From positions 62,001-126,000 of the forward strand of contig JAKMDI010000005.1 of NCBI GenBank assembly GCA_022428005.1: DNA of 64,000 nucleotides. The letters run 5' to 3'. Below are positions 53,818 through 61,588 of this stretch, one piece after another. The first letter of the stretch is position 1; the number at the start of each line of letters is the position of its first letter. A program made the position numbers and the translations under genes. Under the pieces are notes generated by a model. It was not told where the DNA came from. It saw only the letters and a program-made list of their open reading frames with translations, and did no database searches. This stretch comes from Flavobacteriaceae bacterium (GTDB lineage: Bacteria > Bacteroidota > Bacteroidia > Flavobacteriales > Flavobacteriaceae).

Positions 53818-55098
53818 ATAGCTTCGTAACTGGTTATAATCCTTGATGGGGGTACTATTTTTTTCCTTTACGAGGGTGTCTTTTAGTCGCTCGGGAACCG
53901 TGACCTTAGTTTTCAGTGTTTTTTCAACAGTATCCATAAATTTAACTGGGTGGGCGGTTTCTAAGAATACACCATAGAAATCATCTTTTTGTTTAGAGAG
54001 AAACTCCTTAAGTCCCAAATACCCCACAGCACCGTGGGGGTCAGCGATATATCCCTTCAGGTCATAAATCTCTTTAAGCCCTTTTTTAGTCTCATTATCT
54101 GTATACCTGTACCCAGAGATCACTTTTTTCATCCTGACCACATCATTGTTGAAAATCTTTTGAATTCTAATGAAGTTACTTGGGTTACCAACATCCATAG
54201 CATTAGAAATGGTAGGAACTGTAGGTTTAGGGTCATAGGTGCCAGTTTTTAAAAAACGGGGTACGGCATCATTGACATTTGTACAAGCAATAAAATGGTC
54301 GATGGGCAGTCCCATCTGTTGGCCCATAATTCCGGCACAAATGTTACCGAAGTTCCCGCTGGGAACAGAAAAAACCAGCTTTTTGTTTTTTTCTTTTAAG
54401 GCCCTGTAAGCTATAAAATAATAAAACATTTGGGGCAGCCACCGGGCTATATTTATCGAATTTGCCGAAGTGAGGCTAATATCGGATAAACTGTTGTCGA
54501 GAAAGGCTGTTTTTACCATTTCCTGACAATCATCAAATACACCATCTACCTCCAATGCCGATATATTTTGTCCCAAGGTGGTCAGTTGCTTTTCTTGAAT
54601 TTCACTGACTTTTCCTTTGGGGTAAAGTATGACCACATCGACCCCCTCAACCCCTAAAAAGCCATTGGCCACTGCCCCTCCAGTATCTCCAGAAGTAGCT
54701 ACTAAAACCGTTATTTTCTGATCGCTATTGCGGTTTATATGGCCCAATGAACGTGCCATAAATCGGGCTCCTACGTCTTTAAAAGCCAAGGTAGGACCTT
54801 GAAAAAGTTCTAAAGCAGCGATATTCTCTTTTATTTCAACAAGTGGGAATTCGAAATCCAGTGTCTCTGAAATAATTTCCATTAATGGCGCCTTCAATAT
54901 TTGATTACCAATAAAGGGTTTTATCACGCTGTAGGCCATTTCGGCTGTATTCATTTTTTCAATCGTTTGAAAAAATTTGTTTTGGAGTTGGGGTACGGTC
55001 TCTGGAAAGTATAAGCCTCGATCCGGAGCCAAACCTCGTTTTACTGCATCGCTAAAAAGGGCGCTTTTAGAATTGTAATTAAGACTGTAGTATTTCAT
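53806..55098 (-). CDS. thrC: Threonine synthase
   Basis: PLP enzyme converting O-phosphohomoserine to threonine, last step of the thr operon pathway. The 430-residue protein starts MKYYSLNYNSKSALFSDAV and has the Schiff-base Lys107 in GPTLAFKDVGARFMARSL, VLVATSGDTGGAVANGFLG (phosphate loop) and FSVPSGNFGNICAG. It starts directly after the thrB stop codon. Confidence 0.97.
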   Translation of the reverse strand: MKYYSLNYNSKSALFSDAVKRGLAPDRGLYFPETVPQLQNKFFQTIEKMNTAEMAYSVIKPFIGNQILKAPLMEIISETLDFEFPLVEIKENIAALELFQGPTLAFKDVGARFMARSLGHINRNSDQKITVLVATSGDTGGAVANGFLGVEGVDVVILYPKGKVSEIQEKQLTTLGQNISALEVDGVFDDCQEMVKTAFLDNSLSDISLTSANSINIARWLPQMFYYFIAYRALKEKNKKLVFSVPSGNFGNICAGIMGQQMGLPIDHFIACTNVNDAVPRFLKTGTYDPKPTVPTISNAMDVGNPSNFIRIQKIFNNDVVRMKKVISGYRYTDNETKKGLKEIYDLKGYIADPHGAVGYLGLKEFLSKQKDDFYGVFLETAHPVKFMDTVEKTLKTKVTVPERLKDTLVKEKNSTPIKDYNQLRSYLLD

Positions 55099-56025
55099 TT
55101 AATCCGCGATGACTTTTATTCCCTGGTTATTAATATTCGAAATATGTAACTCAAAATCTATACCAATTGACGAAATATTTTTTTTCAAAGCCTCAGCCAC
55201 CTCTTTTGCGGTTTTTAATCCTTGGGTCAATGCAAATACAGAAGGTCCTGAACCTGAAATTCCAAATCCTATGGCACCAGCATCTTTTGAGGCTTTCTTA
55301 AGGTTTTCAAAATTTGGAATTAACAAAGAACGCATGGGTTCTACAATCCCATCTTTTAAACTTCGGGACATCAGCTCATAATCTTCCTGGTAGAGTGCGG
55401 AAACAAAGGCACCAAGATTGCCCCATTGTTGAACCGCTTTTTCCATAGACACATTTTTTTTAAGGATCTCTCTTGCGTGTAATGTTTTTAATTCAATTTT
55501 TGGATGAAGAATCACTGCAGTTAGTTCACTCGGGCTAGGAAGTTTTATAACTTCTAAAGGTGCTGTGCTTCTCACGAGGGTTATTCCTCCGAGCAGTACT
55601 GGCGCAACGTTATCTGCATGGGCAGCGCCACAAGCAACGGATTCTCCTTCCATGGCAAAAGAGACCAGTTCGTGGGCGGTAAATGGACGTCCCAATAGTT
55701 CATTAATTCCATATACTGATCCAGCAGCACTTGCGGCGCTACTGCCGATTCCACTTCCTGCTTTAATTTTTTTATAGATTTCAATTTCGAAACCAAAATC
55801 GACGGGAAATTCTTTTAACAAAGCTTCTGCTGCTACTCCCGCTACATTCTTTTTGACATCAAAAGGAAGATCTTGACCCTCAATTTTGGATATTTTTACA
55901 CCTGGAGCCACCGTCCGGCGAACTACCATCTCGTCCCCAATGGGATCCAAGCAAAAACCCAAAACATCAAAACCACAAGATACGTTGGCAACACTTGCCG
56001 GTGAAAAAAAATTAATTTCTTCCAT
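55099..56025 (-). CDS. thrB: Homoserine kinase
   Basis: GHMP-family kinase that phosphorylates homoserine. The 308 residues include FFSPASVANVSCGFDVLGFC, the ATP loop IKAGSGIGSSAASAAGSVYG and the C-terminal motif GAIGFGISGSGPSVFAL. It lies between thrA and thrC with one-base spacing on either side, so the three are one operon. Confidence 0.97.
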   Translation of the reverse strand: MEEINFFSPASVANVSCGFDVLGFCLDPIGDEMVVRRTVAPGVKISKIEGQDLPFDVKKNVAGVAAEALLKEFPVDFGFEIEIYKKIKAGSGIGSSAASAAGSVYGINELLGRPFTAHELVSFAMEGESVACGAAHADNVAPVLLGGITLVRSTAPLEVIKLPSPSELTAVILHPKIELKTLHAREILKKNVSMEKAVQQWGNLGAFVSALYQEDYELMSRSLKDGIVEPMRSLLIPNFENLKKASKDAGAIGFGISGSGPSVFALTQGLKTAKEVAEALKKNISSIGIDFELHISNINNQGIKVIAD

Positions 56026-56026
56026 G

Positions 56027-58474
56027 CTATTGTTTACCTATTCTAATAATATCTGCAAAAATTCCAGAGGCGGTCACATCAGCTCCAGCTCCAGCACCTT
56101 TGACGATAAGCGGTTGGGCGCTGTAGCGGTTGGTATAAAACAAGATGATGTTGTCACTTCCCTCCAAGTTGTAAAAATCGTGGCCTTCTTTTACCAGCTG
56201 AATCCCAACTTGGGCTTTTCCGTTTTCTAACTGGGCGACGTATTTCATTTTTGCACCGTGCTTTTCGGCATTTTCTAACATTTTCTCAAAATGATCGTTG
56301 TGTTGAAGTAGGGACTCAAAAAATGATTTATTGTCCTTAGTATTCAAACAAGCCTCAGGGAGAAAAGATTCATTCTCTATGGCTTCTAACTCTATCTTCA
56401 TTCCACTTTCTCGGGCCAAAATCAGAATTTTTCTTGCGACGTCAATACCACTAAGATCGATTTTAGGATCGGGCTCTGTATATCCTTGTTGTTGGGCTTC
56501 TAAAACGACATCGTGAAACTTGACACCCTTTTTGAAATTGTTAAAAACAAAATTTAAACTGCCGGATAAAACCGCCTGTATCTTTATGATTTGATCGCCT
56601 GAGGCTATGAGATTATTTAAAGTATCTATTATGGGTAAACCTGCGCCTACATTGGTTTCAAATAGGTAGGGACTTCCGTATTTTCGGGATATCTTTTTGA
56701 GATTTAGATAATTATTAAGTGCATCAGCTGCAGCAATTTTATTACAGGTAACCACACCAATATTGTTATTTAAATAGCGCGCATATTCTTTAGCGATGAC
56801 TTCGCTGGCAGTATTGTCTACGAAAATACTATTGCGCAGATTTAGTTTTTTTGCATGTTCAAAAAATAAATCAACATTGGCTTTGGTTTCACTTTCCTCG
56901 AGTATTGTATCCCATTGAGAGAGTTCCATTGCGTCGGTTCCCAATACCATTTTTTTAGAGTTTGAAATGGCAATCACGCGGATTTTTAACCTCAAGTTTT
57001 CAATCAAATAGTCGGTTTGATTATCTATTTGTTCTAAGAGCTTACTTCCTACATTTCCCACACCGGTAACAAATAGGTTCAATTCTTTCACCTGCGCCTC
57101 AAAGAAGCTTTCGTGTAGTGTGTTAATGGCCTTTGATACATTTTTTTTATCAATAATGATCGATATATTGCGTTCAGATGCCCCTTGGGCAATGGCGCGT
57201 ATATTGATATTATTGGCTCCCAGACTGCTGAATACTTTACCACTTATTCCCTGGTGATCCTTCATTTTTTCACCCACCACTGCAATATTGACCATGTCTT
57301 TTTCTACCTGGGCAGGGAGTACTTTTTTAATCGATATTTCAAAAGCGAATTTTTCATCGATTGCTTTCTTTGCTGCCATGGCATCCTCTTCTCTGACCCC
57401 AATACAAATAGAGTGTTCAGATGACGCCTGGGTGATCATGATCACATTGATTTTTGCTGCTGATAGGGCTTCAAACAAACGCTTGGAAAAACCTGTGATT
57501 CCTATCATGCCACTCCCTTCCAAATTGATTAAAGCCACCTTGTCGATATGACTAATCCCCTTGACTATTTCTCCATTTTCTATGATCGGTGTATCGTCAA
57601 TTATGGTTCCAGGATCTTCTGGGGCAAATGAATTTTTTATAAGGATGGGGATATTTTTCTCGATAATAGGCTGAAGGGTGGGGGGGTAGATCACTTTTGC
57701 GCCAAAATGGGAGAGTTCCATGGCCTCATAATAACTCAACTTATCTATGGGTTTTGCTTGGGCGACAATTTTTGGGTGGGCAGTATACATACCACTGACA
57801 TCGGTCCAAATTTCTAATACTTCGGCATTAATAGCGCTGGCGATGATGGCGGCTGAGTAGTCCGATCCACCGCGGCCCAAGGTAGTAGTCTCTCCGTTTT
57901 CATTACTGGCAATGTAGCCAGGCAGTAACACAGTGGTTGATTTGTTTTCGTTGAAAAAACTTGTGATGGCATTCTCACTAGATTCCTGGTCCAAAACTTG
58001 TCTGCCATCGTGAAAAACAGTTTTGATAAGGTTTCTGCTGTCTTGATATACCGAATCGATATCATTGTAGAGGAATACCTCCTGAATAATTCGGCTCGAA
58101 AGGATTTCCCCGTAGGAAGAAATGGTTGCAAAATTTTTAGGGGTAGCCTCTTCCAGCAGATGGATTGCATCCAATTGAGCTTCTAAATCATTTAGATTTT
58201 TTTTCAGAAAGCTGATGATGGCACTCTGGTTACCGATCGGCACAAATGTTTTTATGATATTCATGTGTCGGGTTTCAATTTCAAGAAACCCCTTTCTGTA
58301 TTCTTGTTTACCCGATTGCGCTGAGGATAGCATTTCCATAAGCAAATCGGTAATACCTCCAAGTGCAGACACTATTACTGCAGTAGATTCTTTTTGCTTT
58401 TGAACAATTTTGAGAACATTGGATAGACTTTCAGCGTTTGCTACCGATGTTCCCCCAAATTTTAAAACTTTCAT
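56027..58474 (-). CDS. thrA: Bifunctional aspartate kinase / homoserine dehydrogenase
   Basis: First and third steps of threonine synthesis. The 815-residue fusion has the kinase start MKVLKFGGTSVANAESL, TTLGRGGSDYSAAIIASAI, tandem ACT domains (about residues 310-450; IGITGFSKRLFEALSAAKIN) that normally bind threonine, and the dehydrogenase with VTGVGNVGSKLLEQID and EPDPKIDLSGIDVARKILIL. It also feeds aspartyl phosphate to the lysine branch (dapA, dapF). A 230-base upstream region with a small ORF precedes it. Confidence 0.97.
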   Translation of the reverse strand: MKVLKFGGTSVANAESLSNVLKIVQKQKESTAVIVSALGGITDLLMEMLSSAQSGKQEYRKGFLEIETRHMNIIKTFVPIGNQSAIISFLKKNLNDLEAQLDAIHLLEEATPKNFATISSYGEILSSRIIQEVFLYNDIDSVYQDSRNLIKTVFHDGRQVLDQESSENAITSFFNENKSTTVLLPGYIASNENGETTTLGRGGSDYSAAIIASAINAEVLEIWTDVSGMYTAHPKIVAQAKPIDKLSYYEAMELSHFGAKVIYPPTLQPIIEKNIPILIKNSFAPEDPGTIIDDTPIIENGEIVKGISHIDKVALINLEGSGMIGITGFSKRLFEALSAAKINVIMITQASSEHSICIGVREEDAMAAKKAIDEKFAFEISIKKVLPAQVEKDMVNIAVVGEKMKDHQGISGKVFSSLGANNINIRAIAQGASERNISIIIDKKNVSKAINTLHESFFEAQVKELNLFVTGVGNVGSKLLEQIDNQTDYLIENLRLKIRVIAISNSKKMVLGTDAMELSQWDTILEESETKANVDLFFEHAKKLNLRNSIFVDNTASEVIAKEYARYLNNNIGVVTCNKIAAADALNNYLNLKKISRKYGSPYLFETNVGAGLPIIDTLNNLIASGDQIIKIQAVLSGSLNFVFNNFKKGVKFHDVVLEAQQQGYTEPDPKIDLSGIDVARKILILARESGMKIELEAIENESFLPEACLNTKDNKSFFESLLQHNDHFEKMLENAEKHGAKMKYVAQLENGKAQVGIQLVKEGHDFYNLEGSDNIILFYTNRYSAQPLIVKGAGAGADVTASGIFADIIRIGKQ

Positions 58475-58585
58475 CGTTTAAATATTTCTTTAAACTTCCC
58501 ACTAAAATAGCGAAAGTCAAATGGTTTTAATGGATAGGAATGATTAATTAGTAAATCAAAGATTAGAGGACACTTGGTCATGGCG

Positions 58586-58705
58586 TTATGTATAATGATC
58601 TCCCCCCATGGGGGTAGTCATTGCCCAGATAGATCTGGTTGATTTATATGCTGTAAAGCCAAAATCTGATGAAAGGAAATGTATATGCGTCTTGTATTCT
58701 AACAT
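58586..58705 (-). CDS. Small ORF in the thrABC leader, candidate regulatory peptide
   Basis: A 39-codon ORF, beginning MLEYKTHIHFLSSDFGFTAY and ending TTPMGGDHYT. It is too short for the ORF track and lies 111 bases upstream of thrA in the same direction. A perfect -7 box ends five bases before its ATG. Six of 39 codons are threonine and two are isoleucine, including an adjacent Thr-Thr pair. This is above average but less than classic threonine leader peptides. It may be an attenuation leader or a separate small protein; nothing recognised by family. Confidence 0.5.
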   Translation of the reverse strand: MLEYKTHIHFLSSDFGFTAYKSTRSIWAMTTPMGGDHYT

Positions 58706-58710
58706 GGCTG

Positions 58711-58741
58711 CAAAATTATTACAAAACTATCAGCTTTAAAA
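58711..58741 (-). promoter_or_regulatory. Predicted promoter of the thr leader
   Basis: Minus strand TTTT, 19 bases, TAATTTTG (58718-58711). The -7 box is perfect and the -33 box has one mismatch. The small-ORF ATG follows after five bases. Confidence 0.5.
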
Positions 58742-58763
58742 TTATTTTATGACAATTTTAAAG
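58734..58763. repeat. 10-bp inverted repeat between clpC and thrA
   Basis: CTTTAAAATT and AATTTTAAAG are perfect arms around ten bases. It could end the clpC transcript (AT-rich hairpin, no T run) or act as an operator, since one arm overlaps the predicted -33 box of the thr leader. Confidence 0.55.
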
Positions 58764-58829
58764 TGAATATTAAGAGCTAACCGCACATCAGTTGTAGACG
58801 AAACAGAAAAAGGACTGTATCGAGAGCTA

Positions 58830-61370
58830 TTATTTACCTACAGCTGCAGTTTTGATGAGCAGTGTTTCAGCGTCTTTTTTGTGATCAATGGTGACATTGT
58901 CACCTTCTTGAATACTGCTATTCACCACGTTTTCAGCCAAAAGGTCTTCTACATATTTTTGTATGGCCCTGTTGAGGGGTCGCGCTCCGTACTTTTTATC
59001 GTAGCCCTTTTTACTTAGGAAGACTTTTGCTGCTTTTGTAAAAGAGATGGTATAGCCCAGTTTTTCAATCCTCTGGGTAAGTTTCACCAATTCTATTTCA
59101 ACAATTTGACCGATGTGCTCCTTTTCCAGAGCATTGAAAATTACAATGTCGTCAATTCTGTTTAAAAACTCTGGTGCAAAGGTCTTTTTCAATGCCCCTT
59201 CGATAACCCCTTTTTCGATATCGCCGGCTTGCGACTTGATGTTTGAGGTCTCGAAACCAACACCCGTTCCAAAATCTTTGACTTGACGTGCGCCAATGTT
59301 TGAGGTCATGATGATGATGGTGTTTTGGAAATTGATTTTTCTTCCCAAGCTGTCCGTCAAAAATCCGTCATCCAAAACCTGAAGCAGCATGTTAAAGACA
59401 TCAGGGTGCGCTTTCTCAACTTCATCTAACAAAATAACAGAATAGGGACGACGTCTTACTTTTTCGCTGAGTTGACCTCCTTCTTCGTAGCCTACATAAC
59501 CTGGAGGAGCTCCGATGAGTCTGGATATGGCAAACTTCTCCATATATTCACTCATATCGATTCTGATGAGGTTTTCTTCGGATTCAAATATTTCCTTGGC
59601 AAGTATTTTTGCGAGCTGAGTTTTTCCAACCCCCGTTTGTCCTAAGAAAATAAACGATCCGATGGGTCGGTCAGGATCCTTGAGACCGGCCCTGTTCCGC
59701 TGAATGGCTTTCACTACCTTTTCTACAGCTTCCCGCTGACCGATTATCTTCTCACCAATACTGTCCGCCAAATACGCCAACTTATTCTTTTCACTTTTGA
59801 CAATTTTGTTTACTGGGATGTTGGTCATCATCGAAACCACATCAGCAATGTGAGTATCGTTTACAGTGACCCTGTTGCGTTTAGAGTCTTCTTGCCAACG
59901 GTCTTGAGCCTCTGAAAGTGTTCTTTCCACACGCTTTTCGTCGTCTCTGAGCTTGGCAGCCTCCTCATATTTTTGTTTTTTGACTACAGAGTTTTTCAAC
60001 TCTTTGACTTTTTCAAGTTCCTCTTCAAGCTGAATTATTTCATCAGGTACATTCATATTGTTGATATGAACTCTGGAACCTGCTTCGTCCAATGCATCGA
60101 TAGCTTTATCCGGAAGGTAGCGATCTGATACATAACGAGCTGTGAGCTCGGCACACGCTTTTAATGCTTCGTCTGTATAGATAACATTGTGATGATTCTC
60201 GTATCGGTCCTTGATATTTCTCAAGATGTCTAAAGTTTCTTCTTCAGTGGTTTCTTCAACCAAAACTTTTTGGAAACGTCGCTCCAAAGCACCATCCTTT
60301 TCAATGTTTTGTCGGTATTCGTCTAAGGTGGTAGCTCCAATACATTGGATTTCCCCCCTGGCGAGCGCGGGTTTGAACATATTCGATGCATCTAAACTTC
60401 CCGTAGCGCCCCCTGCACCAACAATGGTATGGATTTCGTCAATGAACAATATGATGTTGTCATTTTTTTCCAACTCATTCATGACCGCTTTCATACGTTC
60501 TTCAAATTGACCTCTGTATTTGGTACCAGCAACCAAGCTTGCCAAATCAAGAGATATGATGCGTTTTCCGTAGAGGATTCTCGAGACCTTCTTCTGAATA
60601 ATGCGCAGCGCTAAGCCCTCAGCAATGGCAGATTTACCGACCCCAGGCTCTCCAATCAATAAAGGGTTATTCTTTTTCCTTCTGCTGAGAATTTGAGAAA
60701 CTCTTTCTATTTCTTTTTCCCTCCCTACAACAGGATCAAGCTTGTTTTTTTCAGCCAATGAAGTGACGTCTCGTCCAAAATTGTCCAAAACAGGGGTCTT
60801 GGATTTTACATTGACCCGAGATTCACTGGTAGGAACAAAGGGATTTTCTTTTCCGGAATCATTATCATCATCTTTTTCTTCGGGGAAAGAGGAGGATGAA
60901 ATGTCCATATAGTCTTGATCGTCGCTGGCAATCATTAATTTGAATTGCTCTTTGACGATATCGTAATCGACATTTAATTTTAATAGGAGCTTGGTAGTAG
61001 GGTCGTTTTCATTCCTCAGTATGCACAGAAGCAGATGGGCCGTGTTGATAATTTCACTTTGAAACAATTTGGCTTCTAAAAAAGTAGTTTTTAGCGCCCG
61101 TTCCGCCTGTCGGGTGAGATGAAGATTTTTTTTGTTGTTAATCGCTCCAGAATTTTCGATGACAGCAGGGTTTAAAATCTCAACTTTACGTCTCAACTCG
61201 TTTAAATCTACTTCTATAGATTTTAGAATTGAAACAGCCTTTCCTTCACCGTCACGCAAAATCCCCAACATAAGATGCTCAGTTCCAATAGAGCCATGTC
61301 CTAATCTCAAGGCTTCTTCTTTACTAAAGGAAATCACATCTTTAACTCGTGGTGAAAAGTTGTCATCCAT
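58830..61370 (-). CDS. clpC: ATP-dependent Clp protease ATP-binding subunit ClpC
   Basis: Hsp100 unfoldase that feeds ClpP. The 846-residue protein has two Clp N repeats (FSKEEALRLGHGSIGTEHL and TFLEAKLFQSEIINTAHLLL) and AAA1 with LLIGEPGVGKSAIAEGLALR. The UVR-like middle region (EEAAKLRDDEKRVERTL) marks ClpC rather than ClpB, and AAA2 has FLGQTGVGKTQLAKILAKEI. The C-terminal domain follows. No mcsA, mcsB or ctsR is nearby. It is divergent from gyrA across a region with two dyads. Confidence 0.96.
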   Translation of the reverse strand: MDDNFSPRVKDVISFSKEEALRLGHGSIGTEHLMLGILRDGEGKAVSILKSIEVDLNELRRKVEILNPAVIENSGAINNKKNLHLTRQAERALKTTFLEAKLFQSEIINTAHLLLCILRNENDPTTKLLLKLNVDYDIVKEQFKLMIASDDQDYMDISSSSFPEEKDDDNDSGKENPFVPTSESRVNVKSKTPVLDNFGRDVTSLAEKNKLDPVVGREKEIERVSQILSRRKKNNPLLIGEPGVGKSAIAEGLALRIIQKKVSRILYGKRIISLDLASLVAGTKYRGQFEERMKAVMNELEKNDNIILFIDEIHTIVGAGGATGSLDASNMFKPALARGEIQCIGATTLDEYRQNIEKDGALERRFQKVLVEETTEEETLDILRNIKDRYENHHNVIYTDEALKACAELTARYVSDRYLPDKAIDALDEAGSRVHINNMNVPDEIIQLEEELEKVKELKNSVVKKQKYEEAAKLRDDEKRVERTLSEAQDRWQEDSKRNRVTVNDTHIADVVSMMTNIPVNKIVKSEKNKLAYLADSIGEKIIGQREAVEKVVKAIQRNRAGLKDPDRPIGSFIFLGQTGVGKTQLAKILAKEIFESEENLIRIDMSEYMEKFAISRLIGAPPGYVGYEEGGQLSEKVRRRPYSVILLDEVEKAHPDVFNMLLQVLDDGFLTDSLGRKINFQNTIIIMTSNIGARQVKDFGTGVGFETSNIKSQAGDIEKGVIEGALKKTFAPEFLNRIDDIVIFNALEKEHIGQIVEIELVKLTQRIEKLGYTISFTKAAKVFLSKKGYDKKYGARPLNRAIQKYVEDLLAENVVNSSIQEGDNVTIDHKKDAETLLIKTAAVGK

Positions 61371-61404
61371 ATCTTAGATATTATTTCTAAATTAATTATC
61401 AAAA

Positions 61405-61419
61405 AGCATTCCAAATGCT
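61405..61419. repeat. Dyad AGCATT-cca-AATGCT upstream of clpC
   Basis: Perfect 6-3-6 inverted repeat 35 bases before the clpC start; possible operator. Confidence 0.4.
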
Positions 61420-61495
61420 ATTCTATGGTAAATTGACAAAAAAAATATCATTTCGCAAAATGACCAAAGCAAAAATTTATTATCAAAATACGATA

Positions 61496-61510
61496 TTATC
61501 ATGTTGATAA
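61496..61510. repeat. Dyad TTATCA-tgt-TGATAA upstream of gyrA
   Basis: Perfect 6-3-6 inverted repeat about 80 bases before the gyrA start, in the divergent clpC-gyrA gap. A further TTATCA half-site lies about 15 bases upstream. Confidence 0.4.
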
Positions 61511-61588
61511 ATTAGAAATAATTTATTGCGAAAATCCCAATAAATACCCCCTTATAAAGTATTTTAGCTATTACCAAAAAAAAAATAA

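Noticed and set aside
58475-58829. Remnant of a transposase in the clpC-thrA gap
   Set aside because: No frame shows transposase motifs and there are no terminal repeats; the only sizeable frame is the 39-codon ORF described.
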